Source: Rhabdophis nuchalis
Taxonomy: Eukaryota > Chordata > Lepidosauria > Squamata > Natricidae
Reading direction: 5' to 3'
Assembly: GCA_039707465.1 (NCBI GenBank)
Contig: CM077643.1
Coordinates: forward strand, 243,930,167-243,994,166
DNA length: 64,000 nucleotides
This document shows positions 1 through 10,975 of this stretch, one piece after another. The stretch's first letter is position 1. Every line of letters starts with the position of its first letter. The notes below the pieces were generated by a model. The model did no database searches, was not told the origin of the DNA, and was given only the letters and a program-made list of their open reading frames with translations. The translations under genes were made by a program, and so were the position numbers.

Positions 1-701
1 AAATAAAAGGTTCTATCAGTAATCTTCCAAACAACCAGACAAAGAAGCCTAGAAGCTAAGTATAAACTCTTTGTGTAAATGGCAGCTCTGGAATAGGGCA
101 TTTCCTTCATACCTAAAGTTACCAGATTTCTAAAAAGAACACAATAATCCAGTACTGTGCAGTATCTAAATCTGAGTACTGAATTGTCCTTTGCATCCTT
201 GTTTTAAGATGTGTTATGGTTCTTTGTGGAACTTTCTGTGCCGGTGATAATATTTTTATAGCAAAATGTAAAAATTGCCTCTTACAAATTTGTATCTTTA
301 TAGTACTTTATTTCTGCCTTTCCTCATCCTCCCAGAGCCTTTGAGAAACTAATATTAATGTATTTCTCATTTCTGAAAAAGAGGTTGAATATCTGAATAC
401 TTGAAGGACTAGAAGACCTCCAAGGTCCCTTCCAACTCTGTTATTCTATTCTATTCTATTCTATTCTATTCTATTCTATTCTGGAGTAGTCATATTGGCT
501 TTATGCCAGAAGTCGGTTTAGGGATGGTAAATGTCAATTCTTGCCTTCACATTTCTCTGCTATTTTTGAAAACAGATGTCAGACTAGAAGGTTTAGAAGA
601 GCACTTAGACCTGTTTTAATGTATTTTTCTTCCAAGAGATTCTCTATTTTATAAAAGTACAGAGATTCAAACAAGAAGTGGTGGGGTTTTTTTGTATCTA
701 G
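1..701 (+). other. ATP7B intron upstream of exon 18 (partial)
   Basis: No exon is visible. A LINE 3' tail ending in an (attct)n array lies at about 402-482. The acceptor tttgtatctag ends at 701. Confidence 0.8.
402..482 (+). repeat. LINE 3' tail with (attct)n microsatellite
   Basis: The stretch with 'aaggtcccttccaactctg' followed by repeated attct matches the end of the longer LINE copy at 15829-16200, which ends in (attgt)n. It is therefore a strongly 5'-truncated copy of the same family. Confidence 0.65.
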
Positions 702-905
702 GTTGGGATCAGAAAAGTATTTGCTGAGGTTCTTCCATCTCACAAAGTAGCCAAAGTCCAGGAGCTCCAAACCTCTGGAAGAAAAGTTGCCATGATTGGA
801 GATGGGGTCAATGACTCACCGGCACTGGCTCAGGCTGATGTCGGCATTGCCATTGGGACCGGCACAGACGTCGCCATTGAAGCAGCAGATGTTGTGCTGA
901 TTCAT
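702..905 (+). CDS. ATP7B: ATP7B exon 18 (hinge/ATP-binding end)
   Basis: 204 bp, phase 0 at both ends, between acceptor ctag at 698-701 and donor gtgagc at 906. It begins [15 protein letters not shown] and includes the [14 protein letters not shown] hinge motif, whose aspartates coordinate Mg2+ in P-type ATPases, then [20 protein letters not shown] leading into the next transmembrane helix. Nothing is disrupted. Confidence 0.97.
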
Positions 906-3900
906 GTGAGCTTCCAAAATGTAAAGTGATGATGGGGGGAGATTCCTAAGACTTTTTGAGAAGTTGGAACCCAAAAAAAATCCCCCTCCCTTTTTTTTTT
1001 TTTTTTGGTGCAGAGTAATTTGCTCGATGTAGTTGCAAGTATCCATCTATCCCGGAAGACAATGAAGAGAATCCGAGTAAACCTATTCCTGGCCTTAATA
1101 TACAATCTCATTGGCATACCTATAGCAGCAGGTAAATTATTCATACTATGATTCTCAATGGTTTGGTGGAAGGTAAGTAAGAGATGTCTTATTTGTTTAA
1201 AAACTTCCCAATGGGATTGGTTTTCCTGTTCTTTTAAGAGCTGCCTTGTAACGTTATGGCTATAATCAATTATTTGAAAGCAGAGGAAGGAGACAGAAAA
1301 ATGTGAGGGAGGGAAACCCGCATCACAAGAGACTTTTGATTTTGCAGAGTGCTTAAAAAGGAAAATGCACTCTGGTGAAAAAGCTTTTGGCTTAATTAAT
1401 AATATACCCTTCAGCAGCCTCACCGTGGTGCTGCCTAAGCAGTTGGAATTTAATGTCAAAAATATTATAATTTACATAGCTTTTGCTGATTCTGTTTGAT
1501 GATGATGACTAAGACTTTGTGAAAGTGGAAGTCCAATGCCTCAGGAAGACAACAAATTCGCTGATGTGAAGCCCCTCTAATAATGGAATGCCAGTTGTGA
1601 GCTCCAGTTGTGCTGAACTAATGCTATTCTGAGCATGAAAAATAGAAAGCAAACAATAAACTTGTGGGAGAAGAAATATACAACTACCAAAAGTAATTTG
1701 GTTTCGTAGTAAACTCCTCAGCTTTGAGCAGGCCGGTGTTAAGAAAATGATTTAAGACTAAATTCTGCATTCTTAAGAGTTGCTTGCATATTATTATTAT
1801 TATTATTTATTTAATTTGTATACCGCCCTTCTCCCTCTCGGGACTCAGGGCGGTAAACAGCCACAATAAAAAGAAGAGATACAAAAATTAAAATAGCAGA
1901 TTAATAAATATTAAATAATTTGGCCTAATTATAACACCCAATGCTAAAACCCAATTAAAAGACTATGCGAGGCCGGCTGCACAAAATAGATGTGTCTTCA
2001 GGGCCCGACGGAAGAGACGTAAGTCTGTGATCGTGCGTGATTCAAAACTAACTTTTCAAGGTAGTTCTCAACCTACCGTATGTCCACAATCAAGCCCAAG
2101 GTTTCTGTTGTTAAGTGAGACATTTGTTAAATGCCCTTTGCCCCATTTTACTACCTTCCTTGCCACCGTTGTTTAGTGAATCACTGCAGTGGATAAGTCG
2201 GTAACACGGTTGTTAAGTGAATCTGACTTCCCCATTGGCTTTGCTTATCAGAGGTCACCAAGGGTGATCACATGACCCCGGGATGCTGCAACGATCATAA
2301 GTATGAACCACTTGCCAAGCATCTGAATTTTGATCACATGATCATGGGGATGCTACAAAGGTTGTGTGAAAAAAACGGTCATACGTCACTTTTTTCAGTG
2401 CCATTGAAACTTTGAACGATCATTAAATGAACGGTTGTAAGTCAAGGGCTACCTGTATTTAGCCAATATTTTAAATCTTGTCTATTTTTTTTTGTGTCAG
2501 GAGTATTTATGCCTTTAGGACTTGTGTTACAGCCATGGATGGGGTCAGCTGCAATGGCTGCATCTTCGATATCCGTATTGCTCTCTTCCCTGCAGCTAAA
2601 ATGGTACGTCATCTCCCAGTCCCAAATTAACATGCTCTGCCCAGAGTCACCAAATAGAATGTGAGTCTCCTTTTCCTAAAACTTTAAATCCACCGTATTT
2701 TTGGGAGTATAAGACGCACCTTTTTTCCTCTGAAAAGAGGCTGAAAATCTGGGTGCGTCTTATACATCGAATACAGCATTTTTTTTGCCTCCTGAAACCC
2801 CACCCCCTTCAGCAAAATGGCCACGCCCATACCCTTATGGAAGCTTCCAGAGAGCTCCTGGGGGCTGGAGAGGGCAGAAATGAGCAAAAAACTGTGTGTT
2901 TTGGCCCCCCCAGCCCCCAGCAGCACTCTATAAGCCTCCATAAGGCTATGTATGCTATATTTTGACCAAAAAATGGCCCGTTTTCACAAAAAAACCCAGG
3001 GTATTTTTCCTCGTTTTGCCCCCCCCCCCTCCCCAGGAGCACTCTGCTAGCCCCCCCCCAAGGCTGTTCATGCCTTTTATTTGAAAAGAAACGGATCCAT
3101 TTTCACGAAAAACAGACCATTTGGGGGAGGCTTGCAAAGTGTAAAAAGGGCTTTTTTTCCCTTTTGAAGAGCTGTTTGGTTAGAGTGATTGATGGGAATT
3201 ACGTTGGTCAAGTACTGTGCCTGCAGAAACAAAGATCTGTTCCAAAGGTGGCCAGTTATTTCCTTCTTCAGCACATGGGTAAATACACCTGGAAACATCT
3301 ACCTACCTATCTACCTACTCTCTCTCTCTCTACCTATCTACTGTATTTCTCTCTCTCTGTTTCTCTCTCTATTTTTCTCTCTATCACTCTACCTGCTTAC
3401 CTATCTACACTCTCTCTCTCCCTACCTACCTACTGTATTTCTCTCTCTCTCCCCTCTATCTACCTATCTAGCTACTCTCTCTCTCCCCCCCTACCTATCT
3501 ACTGTATTTCTCTCTCTCTCTCTTTCTCTCTCTATCCCTCTACCTACTTATCTATCTACACACACTCTCTCTCCCTACCTACCTACCTACTGTATTTCTC
3601 TCTCTCCCCCCCTTTACCTACTTACCTACCTATCTACACTCTCTCTCTCCCTACTTACCTACCTAATGTATTTCTCTCTCTTTCTCTCCCTCTCTCTATC
3701 TACCTACCTACCTCTTTTAAAAATTTGCCTCTTCAAAACCTGGGTGCGTCTTATACACCGAAAAATACGGTAGGTCATTAGTAGTAATCAAGGTGGCTGA
3801 TGCCTTCCTTCTACCTCTGCCCAGCATCATGCTGGAACTTTCTAAATAAGTTTGCTTGAAGAGGACTGGCAACTTCTAAGCATTGGCCATAGCTGCAGCG

Positions 3901-5626
3901 GCTCGTCTGGTTCTAAGAAGAAAAATACTGAGCAAATGCCTTCAACTAGAGGTAGTTTTCAACTTATAACTACAGTTGGAACTGGAATTTCAATCATGTC
4001 ATGGGGGCTGTAAGTCAAGGCATCCACTTGACCAGACTACATTTTGCAACTGTTTTTTAATGCAGTTGTTAAATGAGTCATGGAGTTGTATGTCTAAATT
4101 CGTTCTCTGGAATGGCTACTTTTGACTACACACTGGTAAAAAAAATTCCAGAAACTGATAAAAAAAACTTGCAGTCACACACAATTGCGGCAGATGATTG
4201 CAATCAATTTTAAATTTGAGCTGGTTGCCAAGTGCCTGAAATGTGCTTATGTGACCATGGGGTGGGGGTGGGGGCAACATTTTACGATAAAGAAGTGCTT
4301 TGTGAACCGTAATGCACCCTTCCAAGGCCATCTTTACTCCAAATTAAACAACATTAAACGACTGATTATAAGCTGAGAACTAATTTTATCACTTGACATG
4401 TTTATGCAAGACAGAATGATATTGGTGATAATGCAGATGGCAGCTATTGCATCCACCTTACTGCATGTTTTTCACAAATTAAGTGAAAATCAATGCCCAA
4501 ATGTCCAAAATCAAGACATGGATTAATTAACACATCAAGAGCTCTTCTGGCTAGGCACACCTAATCCTTACATTTTCTTCAATTCAACAGTCCCATTTCT
4601 TAATAGAATCATGATTTGCAGATTATAGGAAGTCCTTGACCTGCAACTACAATTGACCCCAAAATTTATGTTGTTAACTTGAGATCTTTATTAGGTGAGT
4701 TTTGGCCCATTTTACGACCTATCTTGCCACAGTTGTTAAGTGAATCACTGCAGTTGTTAAGTTGGTAACATGGTTGTTAAGTTAATCTGCCTTCCCCATT
4801 GACTTTGCTTGTCAGAAGGTCACAAAAAGGGATCACATGACCCTAAGACACACTAACTGTGATAAATACAGGTAGTCTTTGACCTATGACCATAATTGAG
4901 CCCAAAATTTCTGTTGTTCAGTGAGACATTTGTTAAGTGAATTTTGCCCTATTTTACAATCTTTCTTGCCACAATTGTTAAGTGAATCATTGCAGTTGAT
5001 AAATTGGTAACCTGGTTGTTAAGTGAATCTGGCTGCCCCATTGACCTTGCTGGTCAGAAAGTCACAAAAGGTGATCACATGACCTTGGGATACAGCAATG
5101 GCCATAAACATGAATCAGATGCCAATCATCTGAATTTTGATTACATGATCATGGGGATGCTGCAATAGTCATTGGGTGTGAAAAACAGCTACTTTTGAGT
5201 GTGAAAAACAGCTGTCACTTTTTTCAGTGTCGTTGTAATTTTGCATGTTCACTAAATGAACTGTTGTAAGTGGAGGACTACCTGTACTAATATTTGCTAG
5301 ACAGCTGTCATATCCGACTCTGTGCTTCTATTGGATATCTATTTGTTTTTTATTTGTTCTATTTCCATAGTTACAAGAAAACAGTCCAGGAAAAATATGA
5401 AGCTGAGGCTCAAGGCTGCATGAAGCCACTGACTCCTTCTCAAGTTAGCATCCATATTGGGATGGATGATCGGAGACGGAAACCTCCCAAATTAGCCTCC
5501 TGGGACAATATCAGTCAAGTGTCCCTTTGTTCCCTGACTTCAGATGTAGCGCAAGGAGCCTTGGAAGATGGAGCAGACAAATGGTCACTACTCATTAACA
5601 ATCAGGATGAAGACCAATATATTTAA
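702..5626 (+). CDS. ATP7B: ATP7B, copper-transporting P-type ATPase, last four coding exons (3' part)
   Basis: Joined exons 702-905, 1014-1131, 2501-2603 and 5371-5626 give 226 codons plus TAA. The product is the C-terminal part of a P1B-type Cu(I) pump of the trans-Golgi and vesicles: end of the P/N region with the hinge motif [14 protein letters not shown], the last two membrane helices, and a cytosolic tail. The ending DKWSLLI...DEDQYI matches the ATP7B tail rather than ATP7A, which ends differently. The dileucine-type trafficking signal reads LLI instead of the mammalian LLL. All splice sites are GT-AG, phases fit, and the three internal exon lengths (204, 118, 103 bp) are those I know for human exons 18-20. 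The catalytic DKTGT, metal-binding domains and CPC helix are upstream of the window. Identity is from recognised family sequence; species-level identity was not tested. Confidence 0.96.
906..1013 (+). other. ATP7B short intron (108 bp) with T16 tract
   Basis: Donor gtgagc, acceptor ggtgcag. The polypyrimidine tract is almost all a homopolymer: tccccctccc then 16 T at 991-1006. Confidence 0.93.
1014..1131 (+). CDS. ATP7B: ATP7B exon 19 (penultimate transmembrane helix)
   Basis: 118 bp, starts in phase 0 and ends after the first base of a glycine codon, before gtaaat. It encodes [15 protein letters not shown], a basic stretch, and then the hydrophobic helix [16 protein letters not shown] of the ion pathway. 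It reads through without stops and matches the family length exactly. Confidence 0.97.
1795..2046 (-). repeat. CR1/L2-like LINE 3' end (5'-truncated)
   Basis: Plus-strand text shows the element tail first (ttattatttatttaatttgt) and then 'ataccgcccttctccctc', a hallmark shared with the copies at 22537, 23310 and 34556 and, in the other direction, with the end of the copy at 10244-10975. Confidence 0.7.
2058..2455. repeat. Family A TA-flanked inverted-end element, copy 1
   Basis: About 400 bp with degenerate ends ggtagttctcaac and ggctacctg. The interior has the family's 'ttaagtgaatc' and 'ggtgatcacatgaccc'-like blocks. Confidence 0.75.
2501..2603 (+). CDS. ATP7B: ATP7B exon 20 (last transmembrane helix)
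   Basis: 103 bp between tttgtgtcag and gtacgtc. It completes the glycine codon, then encodes [19 protein letters not shown] and [14 protein letters not shown], the final membrane helix with the conserved MxxxS residues (M in PWMG, S in AASS) that bind Cu(I) in this family. It ends in TG, completed by T in the next exon to give Cys. Confidence 0.97.
2692..3771 (+). mobile_element. DNA transposon with ACCGTATTTTT ends and internal minisatellite, copy 1
   Basis: Left end ACCGTATTTTTGGGAGTATA, followed by AGACGCACC; right end reads GGTGCGTCTTATACACCG then AAAAATACGGT, an imperfect inverted repeat of about 29 bp. No transposase is visible, so it is non-autonomous. The inside holds a G/C-rich part (to about 3160), a unique part (3160-3296) and a variable (ctac/tctc) minisatellite. 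A related copy in the opposite orientation is at about 16690-17554. Confidence 0.8.
3297..3712. repeat. ctac/tctc minisatellite inside the transposon
   Basis: Imperfect units of roughly 60 bp made of ctacctacctatctac, then 'tgtatttctctctctc' blocks. The long Leu/Ser/Thr/Tyr-rich reading frames across it are a by-product of the simple sequence. Confidence 0.85.
3949..4384. repeat. Family A-related element, degenerate
   Basis: Begins gaggtagttttcaactta and ends ttataagctgagaacta; the interior is a diverged, rearranged version of the family ('gttgttaaatgagtca', 'ttgccaagtgcctgaa'). Confidence 0.5.
4627..4866. repeat. Family A element, truncated copy
   Basis: Starts with the left-end type sequence (aggaagtccttgac) and runs to 'gatcacatgaccctaaga', then is replaced by the next copy at 4869. 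Confidence 0.7.
4869..5284. mobile_element. Family A TA-flanked element, full copy
   Basis: 416 bp, CAGGTAGTCTTTGAC at the left and GTGGAGGACTACCTG at the right, flanked on both sides by TA (4867-4868, 5285-5286). TA duplication is the mark of Tc1/mariner-type insertion; assignment to that superfamily is inference. Confidence 0.75.
5371..5626 (+). CDS. ATP7B: ATP7B exon 21 (cytosolic C-terminal tail and stop)
   Basis: Acceptor atttccatag; the first T completes a Cys codon, then [15 protein letters not shown], a conserved block [18 protein letters not shown], and a serine-rich part ([11 protein letters not shown]) to [16 protein letters not shown] and TAA at 5624-5626. The tail directs copper-dependent return from vesicles to the Golgi. 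Less conserved positions follow IGMDDR, as is usual for the family. Confidence 0.97.
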
Positions 5627-5904
5627 AGGATATAATCTGATACCGAGCAGCAGCTTTCAAGAATGGAACTAAGAGAGGCTTAAGGTTCTGTTTCTGGAGC
5701 ATCTACAGAGAACTGCATTTGGGCTGCACATGTTGTGCCTGTTCTCATCTGAATGGAGATGTGCACCTTCATTTGATCCCGGTGGCTCCTAGATTAGGAT
5801 ATGGGCTAATTATAATATGCGTATCAAAGAACGGAACAGTGTTTGCATTTCACTACCAAATGCTGCCATATTTAGATCAAGTAATACAGGGAAGTCAAGT
5901 AATG

Positions 5905-6199
5905 CAGGGGATCCGCCTGTGTGGTGCTTAGATCTGGCCCGTGGGGTTGCTGTGGAAACAGTGAAAGACCGGCCTGTGGTGTTTCTGTCAGCCAAGCTCT
6001 GTTTTCAGCTGTGACAGCCTCCTGCAACCCTCTGCCAGTGAAAATGGAGCTCGGGAGGGCCAAGCTCCATTTTTGCTGGCAAAGCACTTAGGCTCCCCAT
6101 GAGTGACGTCAAGCTGGCCATGCCCATCCTGGCCAGGCCAACCCTCCGTGACCCCAAGGCCTGATGCAGCCCTCAATGAACTTCAGTTTGACACCCCTG
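5905..6199. mobile_element. Non-autonomous hAT-like element, 295 bp
   Basis: Begins CAGGGGATCC and ends TTTGACACCCCTG; flanks AAGTAATG (5897-5904) and AAGTAATA (6200-6207) are a 7/8 match 8-bp target duplication. GC-rich interior, no transposase. It may be part of the ATP7B 3' UTR. Confidence 0.7.
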
Positions 6200-7348
6200 A
6201 AGTAATATCAGAAAAACCATATTCTCATAAAGGTCAGAATAAGATTGTTGAAATGAATGACTAGGCTGGTTATATTTCAGAGACGTGGGGAAGTAAGTAT
6301 ACTTTTTAGGGTATGCTGTATTTTCATTTTTTACTGCCTGTTTTACTGCTCTGTCTTAAAGAAGACAAAGTAAGACAAATTTTCAGGCTTGTTCATATCA
6401 TGTGAATTTTATAATATTGGATCAAGCGGCATATGGAAAGCTGTTCTATGTATTTTGTTTCCTCTTAAAAATGCTGAATCCCAAGTTCCATAAAAAGGCA
6501 AATATTTCTTAAGTTTCAGAAGGCAACAAAGATAGAGTACTGTTAGGCATAGCAGTTCCCTAAACATTCTAATAAGAATTTATATTTGTCTTTTTTTAAT
6601 ATTAGAATTACAGCAGTGCCTCAAATGTTGAAAAATAGACTTGGAAGTTTTAAAAAAAAACATAATTAAGCATATTGCAGTAAATAAAGCAATTATTTTT
6701 CCTATGTGAAATTAAAAAAAACATCTTTATATACATTGTTCAAAAATAATTATTTACAATCTTTAATTTCTTTTATAATTTCATCCAATTATTTATTGTA
6801 CTTCATGCAGTATAGTTATTGTGGATATATAACTGCAGCATCTTGCCTTAAAAAATAAATCAATATTTGCCATTTACTTATGAAATCTACACACTTTAAT
6901 TCAAATTACCATCAGAAGTCAAAGTGGGAAGGGATAAATAGGTGTAATGAACCTGGCACTCAGTCAAGATGCATCAAAAACCTTCACAAAATCATGAAAG
7001 TTTTTGTATAATAGCTAATGCTAGGAATGTGGAAACTTGCAATGTGGAAAGGGGCAAGCAGTTAGCATCATTTATTCACTATGAATGCCTGTGCTGTATT
7101 TAATGTTGGAATTTATCTCAAAATTGCCAAACAAAGTTGTCTGGTATGTACGACTCTACGATGGTGAATTGTGAAATTTTATATTCCTGAAATGGAATAT
7201 TTAATTCCAGTGATTCCATCATCAAGGAATCTCCATAAACAAAGAATAGAGATTGATGTTTCCATGGATGATTCTCTCCCAGCAGCATAAGGGGAACATT
7301 GGGGGGGGGGGGGGTGAGGACTCTCTGAAATTGCAGCTCTTTTTTCTA

Positions 7349-7615
7349 CTACTGTAGTTCACTAGTTGCTTCACTTCCATCTACCGCATTGTAGTTAACT
7401 GAAGAAACTTCAAAATTAGCCTGAAAATAACATTTGCATTGCTCTGTGAAATTCTCATTCAAACTTTGTTTGGGAATGGCTACTCCAGACAAAGCTACTT
7501 GTAGCTGCAATCCTGCACTTGTGGGCAACACAAATTCATTGTGCATGAAGATGTAGTGAATCAAGAGAACATTCTCAGCTCTCTATGAATATGACCTGGA
7601 CAATCTGCAGGTGAA
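7349..7615 (-). pseudogene. APOB-like coding fragment, decayed
   Basis: The minus strand reads [14 protein letters not shown] then [17 protein letters not shown], which I recognise as apolipoprotein B-100-like (the large lipid transfer protein family; human has [20 protein letters not shown]). The reading frame runs on to a stop at 7349 with no further clear similarity. Upstream, a small indel and TAG break the frame ('tcatagagagctgag'), and a cacctgcag just before about 7605 looks like a former splice acceptor. No neighbouring APOB exons are seen, so this is read as a stray duplicated piece, not a gene. A vitellogenin-type origin is less likely. Confidence 0.5.
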
Positions 7616-7689
7616 ATAAATGTGTTACATTTGCATCTTCCCTAAAGAGTTTCTCTAGCTTTGAAAACTGAATAAAAATTCAAGGTAGA

Positions 7690-9410
7690 CTCTGAGAAGT
7701 ATCTGATGTAACTTTTCCCAGTACAAACGAGGAAAATAACAAAAATAATTGTTGGGTTAGTTAATTGCTAAAGTCTTATTCAAATATATCTCAGGATTGT
7801 GACATGCCTTCAAACCAAAGCTAATAGGTGCTTTTAGAAGACGTTTGCTTCCCCCTGCTGGTTTTTTTCCTTTCAATATGTTATAATTTAATGTTGGCTG
7901 GGACTTGTTTACTGGAGACAAGGATAACATTGGTTTTTGTATTCAACAAGAAGCGTAACTTGGAAGCAGGCAAACTGCAGCTTTCCAGATATTGCCTATT
8001 AACACTCTAGTACAGCTCAGAGTCTGGGAGGCAGGAAGTGAAGTTCTCTATGATCTGGCAACTGCTAAAGACTTTGTGGACATTATTACCCTTTGCAGAA
8101 TTACAATCTCCTGGTATGAATGCTTTGTGTGACTACAACTTCCCTAAAACTTCTACAACAAAAAAGTACTCCAGGGCAATAACTATTCCAAAAGAACCAA
8201 GACACGTGAGTGAAAACATTATAAAAGCAATATACCCAGCATTTTTTTTAAAAGCATCTTTTTTGTCTGCCACTGGGCCTCATGAGGCCTTCCCCACCCT
8301 AAGGCACCCCATGCTCCCCTTCCTACTCCTTGGGGTCCCTCCCCCACTTAGCCAGAAAAGGGAGCTAAAGCCAGGTACCAGTGTGTGGGGCTATGAGAAC
8401 TTGTAGGCCGAGGCCTTCTCATCCAGTCACCCATGCACCTGTAGGACTCCACCTGCTCCTCAGTCAGCTCCAAGGCCCAGCAACACCCATCTGATGGGTT
8501 ATTTTTATTATTATTATTTTGCAGAAATATGCCAGTTGTGATGAAATGTGGTGCGAGGCTCAGCTTTCCTACACAGGCTGCCTCTTGGCAAACTTATGTT
8601 ATTCTGCAAGGAAGCGCTATTATTGCAAACCTGTTCAGGGTGTGCGCGCGCACACACATGCTGTGCGTGTGTGTGTGGTTTTTGTTTTGTTTTAAGGGGG
8701 CCAGATGGGAAGACAGTCTCAGACTACAAAATATATCCCCCCCTACAAAATATATTGGCTTTAATAGACAATTAATAGACCCTATTTGTTCCTATAGTCC
8801 ACTTTTTGAAAAGAGTAGTAGGATCTTGAAATGCAGATATATGATTATTTGTGATCTAGCCTGCTACTCCTATATTTAGATTAATTAGATCATAGCCACA
8901 CATACAAACAAACCTTGGCAAAAAGGCACAGAAGGTACTAACAGGAATGTGTTATAAAGCAGCCAATACTTTGACAAGCTGCTTTTATCTGCACTCCAGT
9001 TAATTTTTTTTCTTCTGTATTGCTTTTTCCTTGGTTGTTTTTTTTAAAAATTAAACTACAGGCAGCTCTTATGCTTTTGGATTCCACTAGTATAAGGCAA
9101 TCATTTTCCAGAACACTCATGCCTGAGGATGACAATGACTGACTAACATCCAGGGTGGCAGAATAGTCACAGAGTTTACCTTCATTTCAGGCTTTTTCCA
9201 TCTTTCCGTTTCTTCGGTTCATCCCAGGCAGGGTGTTTTCATTCCACCTGCAAAATTTCATCCTATCTTTCCATTAACCTCAATAGGACTGTGATGAAAT
9301 CCGGGACATTTTTCTCCATATTCTTCAAATTTTTTCTGACTAGTCATACCACGATGGCTTTCCTTTTCTTTTAACCTTGATGTTTCTGTTGCAATTCCAA
9401 GTAACACTAT
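7690..9410. other. Intergenic, nothing recognised
   Basis: AT-rich with short low-complexity patches (gc/ac/tg alternation at about 8640-8680). No exon, RNA gene or clear repeat end was identified. Confidence 0.5.
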
Positions 9411-9419
9411 GCTGCAGAG

Positions 9420-9655
9420 GAAGATTTTTTCTTCTTCTGCTCAATTGTGTCTGAATCTCAAAGACTGCCTGGAAAAGTCCCTACGTTTTTCTTGCTAATG
9501 TTTTTTCTAAACTGGTTTGCCATTGTCTCCTACAGCTGAGAGAAAGTGACTGGCATAAGCTCACCCAGTTAGCTTTGGGTCTAAGGCAGGACTAGAATTC
9601 AAAATCACCCATTTTCTAGCCTGAAAACTTAACCACTAGAGTTAAGCTGGTTCTC
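9420..9655 (-). repeat. Sauria-type tRNA SINE
   Basis: On the minus strand it starts with a tRNA-like head (ctctagtggttaagttttc), then 'gggtgagcttatgccagtca', and ends in a Bov-B-like tail (ggcaaaccagtttagaaaa ... cagacacaattgagcag). The same order occurs at 25388 and 40083. Confidence 0.75.
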
Positions 9656-9796
9656 TCTGATGAAAATTAAGTATAAAATCAGAGGTGTGAAACTATTGGA
9701 ACAATTGTATAGAATACATAGACTGTATAGCCAAGTTCTACTTTTACATTCAGTGTGCCCTGATTTACACATTTGACTAATCAATAACGCGGCTTA

Positions 9797-9850
9797 TAGG
9801 TAGTCTTCAAGTTACAATCGTAATGGAGTCTGCCCCTTACAGCTGAGCCA
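9797..9850. repeat. Family A end fragment
   Basis: aggtagtcttcaagttaca corresponds to one end of the family; the rest is missing. Confidence 0.5.
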
Positions 9851-10243
9851 CTATAAAAAAAAACCCCACACTTCAGCAAGATTGCAGCTAAGGAAGATTG
9901 GTGTATAATGCATATAATTGATTTTAATGTCATTTTTTCATTATTATGTGCGTGCAGGGATATCTTTCTGAATTTACTTTTTATTGTAAACTATAGTACT
10001 TTTTATTTTAAATTATACTACATATAGACTACATATGTATGGTATATATGTAATCTATAATACTTCTATTCATCTCCATGGCTGCTTCCATTTCGTCATT
10101 GACATGTTCTTTATATAGGTGTTAGCTATTTAAAACTCCTGGGCACTTTACAATTTTCCATGAGCTAGTCAATTTTCCATGGATTAGCTAGTCTTATTAA
10201 TCTGCCAGTAGTATCTGTCACCTGAGAAATCTCAAGGTTCTAC

Positions 10244-10975
10244 TTGTAGCCTGATGTGCCAATTGCGCCCCTTACTGGACTGGGCTGCCCTGCGCACAGT
10301 CACTCAAGCACTCGTGACGTCTCGACTTGACTACTGTAATGCTCTCTACATGGGGCTTCCCTTGAGGTGCACTCGAAAGCTGCAGTTAGTCCAGAATGCA
10401 GCCGCGCGGGTGATTACGGGAGACACTCTCATATAACACCGATCCTGCGCGAGCTGCACTGGCTTCCTGTGGTCTTTCGGGTGCGCTTCAAGGTTCTGAC
10501 GACCATCTTCAAAGCGCTCCATGGCTCGGGATCTAGTTACATGCGAGACCGTCTCCTGCCCCATACATCCCTAAGACTGATACGCTCCCACAGAGGGCCT
10601 TCTCAGGGTGCCGTCGGCCGGACAATGCCGACTGGCGACACCCAGGGGAAGAGCCTTCTCTGTGGCGGGCCCAGCCCTTTGGAACGATTTACCCCCTGAA
10701 CTTCGCACCATCTCCGACCTCTGCCTCTTCCGCAAGTGCCTAAAGACACATTTGTTCCATCTAGCCGGCCTCCATTAACTTCCATTATGACTTTTAGATA
10801 GTTTTAAATTTTGGGGATTTTAATTTGGTTTTAGCGCAGGATCTTTATCAAATACGTTTTTTAAATTTTTTATGTGATTTTGTATGTATTTTAATATTCC
10901 TGTGCGCCGCCCTAGGTCTGTTTGGAGAAGGGCGGGGTATAAATTGAATAAAATAAAATAAAATAAATAAATAGC
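10244..10975 (+). mobile_element. CR1/L2-like LINE, 3' end of reverse-transcriptase ORF
   Basis: Reads SRLDYCNALYMGLPLR, KLQLVQNAAARVITG, then after a frame change HITPILRELHWLPVVFRVRF, the C-terminal region of non-LTR retrotransposon ORF2. It ends with cgccgccctaggtctg, 'gggcggggtataaattg' and an (aaaat)n tail at 10937-10972. Broken by frameshifts and 5'-truncated. Confidence 0.8.

Larger units (their letters stand above)
1132..2500 (+). other. ATP7B intron 19
   Basis: 1.37 kb between gtaaat and tttgtgtcag. It holds a LINE 3' fragment (1795-2046, minus) directly followed by a family A element (2058-2455). The part 1132-1790 shows nothing recognised. Confidence 0.9.
2604..5370 (+). other. 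ATP7B intron 20, almost entirely transposon-derived
   Basis: 2.77 kb. It carries the ACCGTATTTTT element (2692-3771) and three family A copies (about 3949-4384, 4627-4866, 4869-5284). Between them, 3772-3948 and 4385-4626 show nothing recognised. Confidence 0.9.
5627..7680 (+). other. ATP7B 3' UTR/downstream region with candidate poly(A) signals
   Basis: AATAAA occurs at 6683-6688, 6854-6859, 7615-7620 and 7671-7676; which one is used cannot be read from sequence. An hAT-like element (5905-6199) sits 280 bp after the stop and an APOB-like relic at about 7349-7615. Otherwise AT-rich and featureless. Confidence 0.4.

Noticed and set aside
902..1459. 185-codon minus-strand open frame
   Set aside because: It is antisense to ATP7B exon 19 and its flanking introns and shows no protein features.
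3297..3712. Regularly spaced repeats resembling a CRISPR-like array
   Set aside because: Units are low-complexity, variable in length and without unique spacers; the sequence is eukaryotic.
3164..3781. Two overlapping ~200-codon open frames, rich in Leu, Ser, Thr and Tyr
   Set aside because: They are read through the ctac/tctc minisatellite of a transposon; composition follows the repeat and both frames are equally open.
8038..8406. 122-codon plus-strand frame in the intergenic region
   Set aside because: No recognisable domain, no splice context, and composition like the surrounding DNA.
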